Assembly (NCBI RefSeq): GCF_018389385.1
Contig: NZ_CP062698.1
Span: 1,243,501-1,307,500, forward strand
Length of the DNA stretch: 64,000 nucleotides
From: Anthocerotibacter panamensis C109
GTDB taxonomy: Bacteria; Cyanobacteriota; Cyanobacteriia; Gloeobacterales; Anthocerotibacteraceae
Direction of reading: 5' to 3'
Made by a program: the position numbers and the translations under genes
In this document: positions 26,055 to 35,033 of the stretch, one piece after another
How positions within the stretch are numbered: position 1 is the stretch's first letter
Layout: each line of letters starts with the position of its first letter
The notes under the pieces: model-generated
Told to the model about the DNA's origin: nothing
Databases searched by the model: none
The model's input: the letters and a program-made list of their open reading frames with translations, nothing else

Positions 26055-27463
26055 CGGGCAACCTGCTGGATCACCTCATACATCTCGCGGGTACTGTCGC
26101 GGAGGGTCTGCACCGAAATACGCTCGTTGTTGCCGTGGACTGTAGCATTTTCCTCCGGCGTCGTGGCAATCGGTTCCCAACCGTAGCTGATGATGCCCAA
26201 CGGTCGGTAGAGTTGGCTTTCGGTGTAGCCACTGAGTAGCCGTGTCGTGATGATGGCTTCGGGATGGTGCGCTTTCATGACTTTGGTGATGACCGAAAAG
26301 AGTTCGGTGTCCACCGGCGAACTGTTGGGTGGTTTGAACCCATTGATATTCTCAAACTGAACCGCAGGATTACCGATGACTTGGCGCAATTCGGCTAGGA
26401 ATGCTTCGGGGTTCTCCCCAGGTAATAGCCGCACATCGAGGTTGCAGGTCGCTGTGGTCGGGATCACGTTTGTCTGTGGGCTTCCGCTCATCATCGTCAG
26501 GGAAATGGTGTTACGTAATAAATAGTTATACTCGCGGTTGCTTGTAATTTGTTGAACAAAAGCTGGGTCTTTAAGCGATGCGCGTAGGTTCGCAAACTGA
26601 GAACGCAAAGGCTCAGGCTGAAGCGGGGCAATATCCCGGAAGAACTTCTCGACTGCCGGCAAAACCTTAAGCGGGGTCTCATAGGCTACGATCTTCGCCA
26701 TGGCTTGGACCATTTGGTTCGTCGCAGAATCCGCAATCGGACGCGAACCATGACCAGGTTCGCCCGTGACAGTGAGGCGTAACCAAAAGGGAGCCTTCTC
26801 CGCCACATCCACGCCGACTACTTTGACCTTTCCCGCTTCGAGGAGGTTGTCCCCGCCTTCAGTGATAAGATATTCGGCGTTTTGAAACAGTTTGGCATGG
26901 TTGGCTATCATCCACAGCGAGCCTTTATCGCCCACCTCTTCATCTGCGGTCGCGAGGAAAATCACATCGCGTGCAAGGGGAGCCTTCTCGCGGGCCAGAA
27001 TGAGCATGGTCATCAACTGTAGGAGCCCCGTCCCTTTCATATCTAGCGCACCGCGCCCATAGATCGCGCCCGCTACAATCTTGCCGGAGAAGGGCTCGAC
27101 GCGCCATTTAGCCCGGTCAGCGGTGACGACGTCCATATGGCTGAGCAGGATAATCGGTCGCTTGGTGCCATTGCCCTTGAGCCGCGCCATAATATTGGCC
27201 CGTCCCGGCTCGTAGGTGAAGATCTCACTAGGAATCCCCTCGCGCTCAAAAATCTGCTTCAGGAACTTGGCCGTTTCGATTTCATTGCCAGGAGGGTTGG
27301 ACGTGTTGATCCGCAAATACTTTTGGAGCAAATCCACCGCCATATCCTGGTAGACCTGCCATTGGGCTGGGGTGATTTCAGGCGCGGCACTGATGCAGGG
27401 GGCTCCAAGGGCGGTAAGGGTCATGATGAGGGTCAAGACTACGAGCCTGAAAAGGGCTTTCAT
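26051..27463 (-). CDS. M20-family metallopeptidase with signal peptide
   Basis: A 470-residue M20/M25/M40 peptidase. A signal peptide (MKALFRLVVLTLIMTLTALG) suggests export. Metal ligands are visible in ILLSHMDVVTADRAKW (His, Asp), GRGALDMKGTGLLQLM (Asp) and ATADEEVGDKGSLW (Glu-Glu), and the dimerisation domain follows. Members remove N-terminal or C-terminal amino acids or deacylate amino acids; the substrate is not predictable here. The first 86 codons and the promoter are duplicated upstream (27823-28260). folK follows with a 4-bp overlap. Confidence 0.92.
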   Translation of the reverse strand: MKALFRLVVLTLIMTLTALGAPCISAAPEITPAQWQVYQDMAVDLLQKYLRINTSNPPGNEIETAKFLKQIFEREGIPSEIFTYEPGRANIMARLKGNGTKRPIILLSHMDVVTADRAKWRVEPFSGKIVAGAIYGRGALDMKGTGLLQLMTMLILAREKAPLARDVIFLATADEEVGDKGSLWMIANHAKLFQNAEYLITEGGDNLLEAGKVKVVGVDVAEKAPFWLRLTVTGEPGHGSRPIADSATNQMVQAMAKIVAYETPLKVLPAVEKFFRDIAPLQPEPLRSQFANLRASLKDPAFVQQITSNREYNYLLRNTISLTMMSGSPQTNVIPTTATCNLDVRLLPGENPEAFLAELRQVIGNPAVQFENINGFKPPNSSPVDTELFSVITKVMKAHHPEAIITTRLLSGYTESQLYRPLGIISYGWEPIATTPEENATVHGNNERISVQTLRDSTREMYEVIQQVAR

Positions 27464-27642
27464 GATGGGGCGTTTCTCCTGATGGGCAGTAGCATAACCC
27501 CCAGTTAACCTGATCCCGGCGTTGGGCGCTACCGGCGCTTGAAACTGCCTAGGATTTATAGCACGGGATTAAAACGGAGCGTTTTGTGGCGAATTCTTGG
27601 TTTATGTGACCTGAAGGGATGGATAGAGCCCAGGAGGGAGGG
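27205..27642. repeat. 438-bp direct repeat, copy 1 (5' end of peptidase gene)
   Basis: 27205-27642 reappears at 27823-28260 at a constant offset of 618 bp. I see no difference between the copies. The unit covers 86 codons of the M20 gene, its upstream region and the left arm of a short inverted-repeat element. Copy 1 belongs to the complete gene. Confidence 0.95.
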
Positions 27643-27727
27643 AGCGAATCTAAATGCTGTTATCTTTTCCGTTTCATCTGCCCTTCAGGTCACATAAACC
27701 AAGATTAAACGCCTGTTTAATCCGTGC
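27560..27727. repeat. MITE-like inverted-repeat element
   Basis: CTTGGTTTATGTGACCTGAAGGG at 27596 and its exact reverse complement at 27681-27703 form a 23-bp inverted repeat. Weaker complementarity continues outward (GCACGGGATTAAAACGGAGC against GCCTGTTTAATCCGTGC). Total length is about 168 bp with no coding capacity. The left arm is repeated at 28178-28236 as part of the 438-bp duplication. Confidence 0.6.
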
Positions 27728-28081
27728 TAGCCCTGCAGTCAGCGCCGCAGGCGCCAACGCCGGGGAGCCTCCCCCAGCGACCAAAGAGGGCGCTGTCATC
27801 AGATGTCCTCCTGAGCCCTTTTCCGGCTCGTAGGTGAAGATCTCACTAGGAATCCCCTCGCGCTCAAAAATCTGCTTCAGGAACTTGGCCGTTTCGATTT
27901 CATTGCCAGGAGGGTTGGACGTGTTGATCCGCAAATACTTTTGGAGCAAATCCACCGCCATATCCTGGTAGACCTGCCATTGGGCTGGGGTGATTTCAGG
28001 CGCGGCACTGATGCAGGGGGCTCCAAGGGCGGTAAGGGTCATGATGAGGGTCAAGACTACGAGCCTGAAAAGGGCTTTCAT
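27674..28081 (-). pseudogene. Truncated duplicate of the M20 peptidase 5' end
   Basis: From ATG 28081 the first 86 codons equal those of the complete peptidase, including the signal peptide, up to IFTYEPE. The frame then enters unrelated spacer (KGSGGHLMTAPSLVAGGG) and stops at 27674. It lacks every metal ligand. It could still be expressed as an exported 135-residue peptide because its promoter copy is intact, but no function is expected. Confidence 0.85.
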
Positions 28082-28260
28082 GATGGGGCGTTTCTCCTGA
28101 TGGGCAGTAGCATAACCCCCAGTTAACCTGATCCCGGCGTTGGGCGCTACCGGCGCTTGAAACTGCCTAGGATTTATAGCACGGGATTAAAACGGAGCGT
28201 TTTGTGGCGAATTCTTGGTTTATGTGACCTGAAGGGATGGATAGAGCCCAGGAGGGAGGG
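27823..28260. repeat. 438-bp direct repeat, copy 2
   Basis: Second copy of the block above. It ends 38 bp before the likely hemB start, so the duplicated promoter region of the peptidase now lies, in reverse, directly upstream of hemB. Confidence 0.95.
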
Positions 28261-28298
28261 CTATCCTAAATAGCGTGTATCCCATAGGTTCCGTGCCC

Positions 28299-29297
28299 AT
28301 GTTCCCTCAGCTGCGCCCGCGTCGGCTACGCGCCACACCAGCCCTGCGCCGTCTGGTCCGTGAAACGATCCTCACCCCGGCGGATCTGGTCTATCCTTTG
28401 TTTCTGGTGCCCGGTTCGGGCATCGCCCAAGAAGTCGTCTCGATGCCTGGAGTTTATCAACTCTCGGTGGACAAAGCGCTTGAGGAGTGCCGTCAGGTTC
28501 AGGATTTGGGACTGGGCGGGGTGATCCTGTTTGGTATTCCCGAAGGCAAGGACCTGATCGCCACCGGAGCTTGGCACGACCACGGCATTGTGCAGCAGGG
28601 CACTCAGGCTATTAAACAAGCCCTGCCGGACCTCTTAGTCATGGCTGACACGTGCCTGTGCGAATATACCAGCCATGGTCACTGCGGTCTGCTCCAGGAA
28701 GGAGACGAGACCGGTCGGGTCCTCAACGACCCTACACTCAAGCTTTTACAAAAGACTGCTGTGGCTCAAGCGGCGAGCGGAGCTGATATCATCGCTCCTT
28801 CGGGCATGATGGATGGCATGATCCAGGCCATCCGCCAGGGGCTAGACGAAGCGAGTTTCACCGACACCCCCATCCTCTCCTACGCCGCCAAATACGCCTC
28901 TTCTTACTATGGTCCATTTCGGGATGCCGCCGAATCGACGCCGCAATTTGGAGACCGCCGCACCTACCAGATGGACCCCGCCAACGGCACCGAAGCGCTC
29001 AAGGAGATCCGTCTGGATGAGCTAGAGGGCGCGGATATGCTGATGGTCAAGCCTGCACTCGCCTATCTGGATATTCTTTGGCGCGTGAAAGAAGCCACCC
29101 AACTGCCCGTCGCCGCCTACAATGTCTCGGGCGAATACAGCATGGTCAAGGCTGCCGCCCGCAACGGCTGGATCAATGAACGGCAGATGGTTCTGGAAAC
29201 CCTCACCGCCATGCGCCGCGCCGGGGCTGATTTTATCCTCACCTACCATGCTAAGGACGCGGCACATTGGCTACATGAAGTGTTCCCGCCGCTTTGA
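28299..29297 (+). CDS. hemB: Delta-aminolevulinic acid dehydratase (porphobilinogen synthase)
   Basis: Condenses two aminolevulinate molecules to porphobilinogen for heme and chlorophyll. ATG 28299 ([20 protein letters not shown]) fits the family; an in-frame GTG at 28275 is unlikely. The metal-site region reads [17 protein letters not shown], with cysteines as in the zinc-type enzyme. The Schiff-base lysines are in [20 protein letters not shown] and [13 protein letters not shown]. The C-terminus [17 protein letters not shown] is typical. Total 332 residues, normal length. Its upstream region is the end of the 438-bp duplication, so its promoter may have been altered recently. Confidence 0.96.
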   Translation: MFPQLRPRRLRATPALRRLVRETILTPADLVYPLFLVPGSGIAQEVVSMPGVYQLSVDKALEECRQVQDLGLGGVILFGIPEGKDLIATGAWHDHGIVQQGTQAIKQALPDLLVMADTCLCEYTSHGHCGLLQEGDETGRVLNDPTLKLLQKTAVAQAASGADIIAPSGMMDGMIQAIRQGLDEASFTDTPILSYAAKYASSYYGPFRDAAESTPQFGDRRTYQMDPANGTEALKEIRLDELEGADMLMVKPALAYLDILWRVKEATQLPVAAYNVSGEYSMVKAAARNGWINERQMVLETLTAMRRAGADFILTYHAKDAAHWLHEVFPPL

Positions 29298-29366
29298 AGG
29301 GGAGAATCATCCGCCCTCTTGGGATAAAGTCAGGCTAAGATGACGCTGTTCTTGTGCTGGTAAGCT

Positions 29367-29720
29367 ATGCCCGTCCTTGTCGATCTGACGAAGCGCCGCC
29401 TTATCTTTTGGTCCCTGACGGTCCTGACCATCGGTTCTGGGGTCCTAGCAGGCATCTGGATGGCCTTTTCTTTGGTGAGTCGCACCGTTGTCAGTGCCTT
29501 CGGTCAGGATTTTCCACAGTGGGTTTTGCCTGCTTTTATCCTCTATCTGGCCTCTCGTAATGCCGTGCGCTTGTGGCGGATGCGCGAGGGTCTTCTCAAG
29601 GGCGACGGCAATTTTGATCTCTCTGGCTCCCTATTTGCCCGATTCCAAAAGTCCGCCCCTCCTGCCAACGGACCCGGACCCAACCGGACCCAACGCCGGC
29701 AAGCTGCCCGCAAAAGATAG
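29367..29720 (+). CDS. Small membrane protein of unknown function
   Basis: 117 residues from ATG 29367. Two hydrophobic segments (about 13-36, LIFWSLTVLTIGSGVLAGIW, and about 48-64, FPQWVLPAFILYLASRN) predict an inner-membrane hairpin. The tail after residue 85 is Pro/Arg-rich and basic (GPNRTQRRQAARKR). No family is recognised. It lies 70 bp behind hemB on the same strand and could share its transcript. Confidence 0.7.
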   Translation: MPVLVDLTKRRLIFWSLTVLTIGSGVLAGIWMAFSLVSRTVVSAFGQDFPQWVLPAFILYLASRNAVRLWRMREGLLKGDGNFDLSGSLFARFQKSAPPANGPGPNRTQRRQAARKR

Positions 29721-29803
29721 CCCTGGAGTACACAGATCTAATCCTTGTCAAGATCTTGCAGGTGTACCCAAGGTTAGTTAATATAACGAAGGTTCCTAGC
29801 CAT

Positions 29804-29875
29804 TCGGGCGTCGCCAAGCGGTAAGGCAGCGGGTTTTGGTCCCGCCATTCCGAGGTTCGAATCCTTGCGCCCGAG
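29804..29875 (+). tRNA. tRNA-Gln (TTG)
   Basis: Acceptor TCGGGCG (29804-29810) pairs with CGCCCGA (29868-29874), discriminator G. The anticodon stem GCGGG/CCCGC encloses TTTTGGT, anticodon TTG. T-arm GAGGTTCGAATCC. 72 nt, CCA not encoded. Confidence 0.96.
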
Positions 29876-29904
29876 CATTGTTTTACACCAACAAGTTTTT
29901 AAAG

Positions 29905-29932
29905 ACCCTGGTTTGACCAGGGTTTTCTGTTT
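29905..29932 (+). terminator. Terminator of tRNA-Gln
   Basis: ACCCTGGT and ACCAGGGT form an 8-bp stem around TTG at 29905-29923, followed by TTTCTGTTTT. It lies 29 bp behind the tRNA. Confidence 0.85.
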
Positions 29933-29993
29933 TAATCTGTGTTCGGCGAAAGCACGTTTACTTTAGGCTAGAGCCGTCTCGCGTACACGGGTA

Positions 29994-30722
29994 CTACAGC
30001 CGAAAACCCTCGCCCAAATAGTAGCGACGTACCTGAGGGTCAGCAGCAAGTTTTTCAGGAGAGCCCTCAGCCAGAATCGCACCCTCATGAAGGATATAGG
30101 CACGGTCTGTGATTGCCAGCGTCTCCTGAACTCGGTGGTCTGTGATGAGAATGCCAATACCCCGCTGTTTCAGTCGGGCGATCACCTGCTGGATATCCAC
30201 CACGGTGATCGGGTCAATCGCATTGAACGGCTCATCTAGGAGCATAAACTGGGGGTCTTCCCGACCGGCGGCCAAGGCACGGGCAATTTCGACCCGACGC
30301 TTCTCACCCCCAGACAACTGTAGTCCAAGGCTATGGCGCACCGCCAGGAGGTTAAATTCAGTGAGCAGCGATTGCATCCGCATATTCCAGAGCGGCTTGG
30401 GCACATGCGTTTGTTCCATGACCAGCAGCAAATTGTCTTCCACCGATAACTTACGAAAGACGCTATTTTCCTGAGCTAGATAGGCAATACCCAGCCGCGC
30501 CCGTTTGCTCATCGGGACATAGGTAATATCCAGTTCATTCAGCCAAACCTGCCCCTGATCTGGCTGTTCCAGACCGCAGATCACATAAAAAGTCGTGGTT
30601 TTGCCCGCACCATTGGGGCCAAAAAGACCAACAACCTCCCCCTGATTCAAGGTCAGGGTGACATCCTTAACGACAACGCGCTTGCCGTAGCTCTTGCGGA
30701 TATTCTCGACCGTAAGTCTCAT
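29994..30722 (-). CDS. lptB: LPS-export ABC ATPase
   Basis: 242 residues. Walker A GLFGPNGAGKTTTFY, Q-loop IAYLAQENSVFRKLSVEDN, ABC signature LQLSGGEKRRVEIARALA, Walker B FMLLDEPFNAIDPI and H-loop LITDHRVQETLAITDRAY are complete. The QENSVFRKLSVEDN and DHRVQETL segments are typical of LptB, the motor that drives lipopolysaccharide to the outer membrane with LptFG. The partner genes are not in this window. The start ATG 30722 is 32 bp from the stop of the DUF3110 gene, so co-transcription is likely. Confidence 0.93.
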   Translation of the reverse strand: MRLTVENIRKSYGKRVVVKDVTLTLNQGEVVGLFGPNGAGKTTTFYVICGLEQPDQGQVWLNELDITYVPMSKRARLGIAYLAQENSVFRKLSVEDNLLLVMEQTHVPKPLWNMRMQSLLTEFNLLAVRHSLGLQLSGGEKRRVEIARALAAGREDPQFMLLDEPFNAIDPITVVDIQQVIARLKQRGIGILITDHRVQETLAITDRAYILHEGAILAEGSPEKLAADPQVRRYYLGEGFRL

Positions 30723-30754
30723 ACGTTGAACCTAACACGCCCCGCCACAGAACT

Positions 30755-31288
30755 TTACAAAGTTTTTAGTTCATCCACCGTCTGCTGAGGAGGCTGGACC
30801 ATTTCTGAGGTAGGGACGAGTAGGAAACCATAGCCCGCCGCTTCACAGAATTCCAGGATCTCCTGAGTACCAAACCGCTCAGCCCAGGGTTGGAAGCACT
30901 GGTTTTGGGCCAACTGCTGCGTATACTTGCGGGCGGTAAATTCGTTCTCGAAAGCCAAAACTAAGTCTCGCGCTTCAAAGCGCAGGGTATGAATCGTCTC
31001 CTGCAAACCCTGGTGATAGAGCAAAACGTGCACATGGTCCGGTAATTGCGCCGGATCAAGCATATCTGCTGCCCCCGTCAGCACATGCTCCGAGGGCGAG
31101 ATGGTGGCAGAACCGGGGTTCATCAGCGTGTCACGGATTTCGGTCAACTGCCCCAGCCGGTCTTCCCAACCATCCTCGGAAGAGCCCTCTAGGAGTTGCT
31201 CGTAGTACTGGAATAGTACAGTGCGAATCTCATGGGTTCCAGCAGTCGGAGAAAGTCTCAACAACTCAAGTGCCTCTTGGCGGTTCAT
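30755..31288 (-). CDS. DUF3110 protein with J-like N-terminus
   Basis: 177 residues. Residues 80-165 are a DUF3110 domain (VHVLLYHQGLQETIHTLRFE, DLVLAFENEFTARKYTQQLA, EILEFCEAAGYGFLLVP), a family limited to cyanobacteria and plastids and of unknown function. The first 60 residues (QEALELLRLSPTAGTHEIRT, LGQLTEIRDTLM) have the helix pattern of a J-like domain but no HPD motif is seen. It precedes lptB in the same orientation. Confidence 0.85.
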   Translation of the reverse strand: MNRQEALELLRLSPTAGTHEIRTVLFQYYEQLLEGSSEDGWEDRLGQLTEIRDTLMNPGSATISPSEHVLTGAADMLDPAQLPDHVHVLLYHQGLQETIHTLRFEARDLVLAFENEFTARKYTQQLAQNQCFQPWAERFGTQEILEFCEAAGYGFLLVPTSEMVQPPQQTVDELKTL

Positions 31289-31748
31289 GGGTATCTGACA
31301 AAGGGACCTTCAACAACTATAGGCGATTCCCAAGCCCGTTAAAGGAGATTTGCGCACCAGAGCAAGCGCTCCTCAATAGGTATTTCACAAAGCCAGCGCT
31401 ATCATCAACGGAGACAGAGCTATGTCGAGCGCGTAAAACCAAGACTTAAGGCCAATTGTTCACCAAAAAAGCTAGGAAGTACTATGGCCTCATCAAAGAT
31501 ATAGATCTCGACAAGCGGCATAAGCCTCTGCCAGAAAAACCCATGCTATCACCCGTCCCAACCGTCCGAAAAATGCCCACCCCCGCTGCACAGTTGCAAG
31601 CGGAGAACTTCGCAGAACCGCTCTCGCTCCCTACGCTAGCGCTCCCGAAATCAAGCACACCGCCGAACCTCCGGGCTTTTCTTGCCACGGCAGACAGGAT
31701 CATTCCTCTTGTACTGTGGGGGAGGTTTGCTTCCGAGCTATAGCAAAC
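31289..31748. other. Intergenic region, no convincing gene
   Basis: 460 bases between the DUF3110 start and the IS630 remnant. A 95-codon frame from TTG 31456 is Pro/Lys-rich and shows no family motif; I do not call it. The promoter of the DUF3110-lptB unit should lie near 31290-31350. Confidence 0.4.
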
Positions 31749-32311
31749 TTACGTGAGTTGTAGCATTTTTCTGTATTCTCGTACTTTAGGAAAATTAAAT
31801 ACTTTATGCTTTAGCCCCCACTCAAATTGGATTTTGCTCTGGGGCATAAGGAACAAATTGTATACATTCTACTTTCCAATCTTTGCGCTCTAGACCTTTA
31901 TTTTCCTCTGACAGAAAATTTCTAATATCCTCTGAATCGTGGTAGCTCGCTCCATCCCAAAACCAGGGTCGTTTCATTCTCCGCGTTAAAGACTCAAATT
32001 CAAGGATGAGGGATGTACCCCCGGATAAATGGCACTGACATAAATGACACAGCTTATTGCACGGTAAGTCTTGAAGACCTTGCCTGAAGATAATCCTAGC
32101 CAATTGAACTGACATTTTTTCAAAACCCTGTCACCGCTTCATTTGGACTGTTTTCTCATCTAAATGAGAATGAAAAGACCCTGGCACAAATATTGAGTGG
32201 GCTCATGATTTCTACATACGGATAGTCTTGAAGAGCCATTTTGACTGCCAAGGCTCTCTTGTACTCCCGTGGGTCGGGATTGCCATCTAAAAAAGCATGT
32301 AGTGCGTCCAT
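31749..32311 (-). pseudogene. IS630-family transposase remnant with internal deletion
   Basis: ATG 32311 starts MDALHAFLDGNPDPREYKRA, the N-terminus of cyanobacterial IS630 transposases, which ends at a stop after about 55 residues. A later frame then resumes with the catalytic core (KRPWFWDGASYHDSEDIRNF, FVPYAPEQNPI). One more frameshift leads into EWGLKHKVFNFPKVREYRKM and the stop at 31749. The helix-turn-helix and first aspartate regions are missing. The last 80 bp recur at 37628-37715. Confidence 0.78.
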
Positions 32312-32365
32312 TTTCGCCTCGCTTCTGTCCTTCCTCCTCTATTTTACATGTACTTTGAGCTTACT

Positions 32366-32402
32366 ATAGCCCTGGAAAGCTATTAGGGATTGCACGCAGA
32401 AA
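32366..32402 (+). repeat. Dispersed repeat, copy 1 (IS-end-like)
   Basis: GCTATTAGGGATTGCACGCA and the next four bases (32379-32402) match 59138-59161 in reverse, exactly over 24 bp; similarity with two mismatches extends to 32366. Such a fragment in two unrelated intergenic places suggests the end of a lost insertion sequence. No transposase accompanies either copy. Confidence 0.6.
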
Positions 32403-32763
32403 ACTGGGTGGGGTGAGCTTGAACCAGCGGCGGAACGAAAGGGGATAGCTCTGGCGGCTGCGGGACAGGAGCGAAGGACGGTTTGGGAACTCGGCTGAAG
32501 ACCATCACGGACACTCAATACTAGCAGGTTAGATAGAACATTTGACTTACTTTTTACTCTATGGAAGTACACTAATCCTGTCAACCATGGTTTTACGCGC
32601 ACACAGTCTACCTCAGACCCAGCCCTGAGCCTCAGCATCCGTCAGAATCTTAGAACGCACGGCTGGTCCTGGAAAAGGGAAGGCGACTACAAAACGCAGA
32701 CGAAGGCAGTACACCTAGGAGCGCTTCTGGCTTAAAAAGCTGAAACTTGCTCTAGGACTGGGA
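32403..32763. other. Intergenic region, no gene seen
   Basis: About 360 bases between the dispersed repeat and tRNA-Gly with no recognisable coding or structural feature beyond short GC-rich stretches. Confidence 0.4.
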
Positions 32764-32834
32764 AGCGGGTGACGGGAATCGAACCCGTTACTACAGTTTG
32801 GAAGACTGTGGTTTTACCAGTAAACTACACCCGC
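32764..32834 (-). tRNA. tRNA-Gly (TCC)
   Basis: Minus strand. Acceptor GCGGGTG pairs with CACCCGC, discriminator T. Anticodon loop CTTCCAA gives TCC. T-arm ACGGGTTCGATTCCCGT. 71 nt without CCA. Confidence 0.95.
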
Positions 32835-32959
32835 AGCAGAAGCTTTTCTATAATATCACTCCATCTCTGAGGGATGGATACCTTGCTGGACGAGACAGGA
32901 CCCCGTCTGCCTCAGTTCTCCCTTAGCGCACCAAAATCAACAGCAAAAGCTGGCGAGAC

Positions 32960-33097
32960 TTAGCTATCCTCGCGTTTCTTCTTGGGGAAGAGAAACCCCA
33001 AAAGCCATATTTCGCTCAAAAAAAGCAAGAGCATACTCCCGGCTAGCATAAGGAGAAGGAACGGAAAGTCCACAGCAGGTCCTAGGCTAAGTTGCAT
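32960..33097 (-). CDS. Putative 45-residue membrane protein
   Basis: ATG 33097 opens MQLSLGPAVDFPFLLLMLAG and continues with SMLLLFLSEIWLLGFLFP, then the basic tail KKKREDS and TAA. One long hydrophobic stretch with a positive C-terminus fits a single-span small membrane protein. AGGA lies 3-6 bases upstream. The size and form resemble photosystem or cytochrome-complex small subunits, but I cannot match it to a named one. Chance openness in such a short stretch is possible. Confidence 0.4.
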   Translation of the reverse strand: MQLSLGPAVDFPFLLLMLAGSMLLLFLSEIWLLGFLFPKKKREDS

Positions 33098-33150
33098 AAT
33101 CCTAGGAAAGTTTTGTGCCAGGGATATGAACTTCCCGTGACAATCAGGAT

Positions 33151-34272
33151 TTAGGCAGGAGCAAACGTCGCGACAACAGGCAGAGTGAAGTAGAAGGTGC
33201 TGCCCTGACCCAACGTACTCTCGACCCAGATCTTCCCTCCCTGGATCTCAACGAGCTTCTTGACAATCGTCAACCCGATACCGCTTCCCCCAGTCTCTCG
33301 GGTCCGGGACTGGTCTGAGCGCCAGAAGCGCTCAAAGATATGTGTTAAGTCCTCCTGAGAAATGCCTGTGCCGGTATCGCGGACGTAGAGTTCGACAAAA
33401 GCCCCCCGGTCGCTCCCCCCTACGTGAATACTGCCTTCGGCGGTGTGGCGCAGCGCGTTGCTGAGCAGATTGATGAGGATTTGCTCGACCCGGAATGGGT
33501 CGGCTAGGACCATCGGCAGATTGCCTAAGCTCAGGGTGAAGGTAGGGCCATCCTCCAAGGTCTGAACGCTCAATTTTTCGATGATTTCGCGGCCCAGAGG
33601 TGCTAGAGCTAGGGGCTTGACCTCCAAGGGTAAATAGCCCGCCTCGGCTTTTGAGAGTTCCTGGAGGTCGCAGACCAGTTTGCACAGGCGCTGGGTCTCA
33701 CGGCTCAGTCTGCGGTAAATGATGGGGTCGGCGGCGATAGACCCGTCCTGGAGTCCCTCCAGATAGCCACCGATCACGGTGAGCGGCGTGCGCAGTTCGT
33801 GGGCTAGATCTGCCACCAAGCCCTGTCGATGTTGCTCCACCTCTTGAATACTGTCAGCCAATGTGTTGAAGCTCAGGATCAGACGGTCCAACTCGGGAAT
33901 ATCGACTGCGTTGATCCGCCGCTCGAAATGTCCGGCGGCAAATTGGGCGGTCCCCGCTTGGATGGCGGTGAGCGGCTGGACGATACGGCGGCTGACAAAC
34001 AAGCTGAGCCCCAAGGCCAAAGGTAAGCTCAACCCCAGTGCCCAAGCGGACCCTGTGACCCAAGCATAGGTAAAGCCATCGCGCAATTCCTCCTCGACCA
34101 GCATCACCTCGGGCCGGGTGATGTGTAGCGAAACCAGATGCTGGTTGAAATATAGCGGAGCGACACTCCAGCCCACCACAAAGACGGCTACCAGACAGAA
34201 GAACACAACGCTGGTGAGGGCGAGAAATAGGCGGACCCGCAGGTTAAGTATTTTGGTCCATGAGGTCTTCAT
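33151..34272 (-). CDS. Membrane sensor histidine kinase
   Basis: Starting at ATG 34272 (MKTSWTKILNLRVRLFLALT), 373 residues. Two membrane spans (about 10-35 and 70-95) flank a short periplasmic loop, followed by HAMP (SRRIVQPLTAIQAGTAQFAA). The phosphoacceptor box is VADLAHELRTPLTVIGGYLE. ATP-binding boxes are ILINLLSNALRH (N), VRDTGTGIS (G1) and TGGSGIGLTIVKKL (G2). The start overlaps the end of the response regulator gene by about 30 bp, so the pair is one operon with the regulator first. Stimulus unknown; architecture resembles BaeS/CusS-type envelope sensors. Confidence 0.92.
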   Translation of the reverse strand: MKTSWTKILNLRVRLFLALTSVVFFCLVAVFVVGWSVAPLYFNQHLVSLHITRPEVMLVEEELRDGFTYAWVTGSAWALGLSLPLALGLSLFVSRRIVQPLTAIQAGTAQFAAGHFERRINAVDIPELDRLILSFNTLADSIQEVEQHRQGLVADLAHELRTPLTVIGGYLEGLQDGSIAADPIIYRRLSRETQRLCKLVCDLQELSKAEAGYLPLEVKPLALAPLGREIIEKLSVQTLEDGPTFTLSLGNLPMVLADPFRVEQILINLLSNALRHTAEGSIHVGGSDRGAFVELYVRDTGTGISQEDLTHIFERFWRSDQSRTRETGGSGIGLTIVKKLVEIQGGKIWVESTLGQGSTFYFTLPVVATFAPA

Positions 34273-34960
34273 GCTTGCCGTCCACAAATTTGTATCCCAC
34301 ACCGGTCACCGTTTGCAGGTATCTAGGCTGGGCCGGATTTTCTTCGATCTTCTTGCGCAGGCGGGCGACATGGGTATCCACTACCCGCTCATCCCCAAAA
34401 AAGTCATCGCCCCACAAACGGCTAATCAGTTGCTCGCGGGTCCAGACCCGGTTGAGTTGCCCAAGGAACGTAGCGAGCAGGTTAAATTCCAGGGTGGTCA
34501 GGTCCAAAGGTTGGTCCCCGCAATGGGCGGTGCGGCTCTCCATATCCACCGTGAAATGGCTCGATTGGAGACCCTGGAATTTACCCCCTTGACGCTGGGA
34601 GCGGCGCAACAGGGCGCGGATACGGGCCACCAGTTCGCGGGGGCTAAAAGGTTTGACCATGTAGTCGTCCACCCCAGTCGAGAGCCCGATAATTTTATCG
34701 ACTTCCTGATCGCGGGCGGTGAGCATCAGGATATAGGGCGCATTGCCCTGAGGAGTAGCCCGAATACGCTGGCAAACCTCCAGACCGTCCAGCCCCGGCA
34801 GCATCCAATCGAGGATGAGCACTTCAGGAGCGGCTTCCTGAAATGCTTTGATACCCGCCAGCCCATTGTGGGCAAAACGAACAGAGAACCCTTCTTTGAT
34901 GAGTACAGTAGCCAAAAGCTCTCGGATCTCCTCGTCGTCTTCGATGACCAGGATATTCAT
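34244..34960 (-). CDS. OmpR-family response regulator
   Basis: 238 residues. The receiver domain has the acidic pair IEDDEEIRELLA, the phosphoacceptor aspartate in VLILDWMLPGLDG and the lysine in YMVKPFSPRELVA. The C-terminal winged helix reads LTTLEFNLLATFLGQ, VWTREQLISRLWG and VDTHVARLRKKIEENP, the OmpR/PhoB DNA-binding form. Partner of the overlapping histidine kinase. Target genes are not evident. Confidence 0.94.
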   Translation of the reverse strand: MNILVIEDDEEIRELLATVLIKEGFSVRFAHNGLAGIKAFQEAAPEVLILDWMLPGLDGLEVCQRIRATPQGNAPYILMLTARDQEVDKIIGLSTGVDDYMVKPFSPRELVARIRALLRRSQRQGGKFQGLQSSHFTVDMESRTAHCGDQPLDLTTLEFNLLATFLGQLNRVWTREQLISRLWGDDFFGDERVVDTHVARLRKKIEENPAQPRYLQTVTGVGYKFVDGKHEDLMDQNT

Positions 34961-35033
34961 TGTTTAGCGTCCTCAAGCGTTTCAAGACTAATCTTAAACC
35001 AGCTCATAAGGTCCAAAACTGGACTGTATCCCT

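Noticed and set aside
27674-28081. Second functional M20 peptidase
   Set aside because: Only the first 86 codons are duplicated and every metal ligand is absent.
31456-31743. 95-codon protein beside the IS630 remnant
   Set aside because: TTG start, no ribosome site, Pro-rich noise, no family. Left as intergenic.
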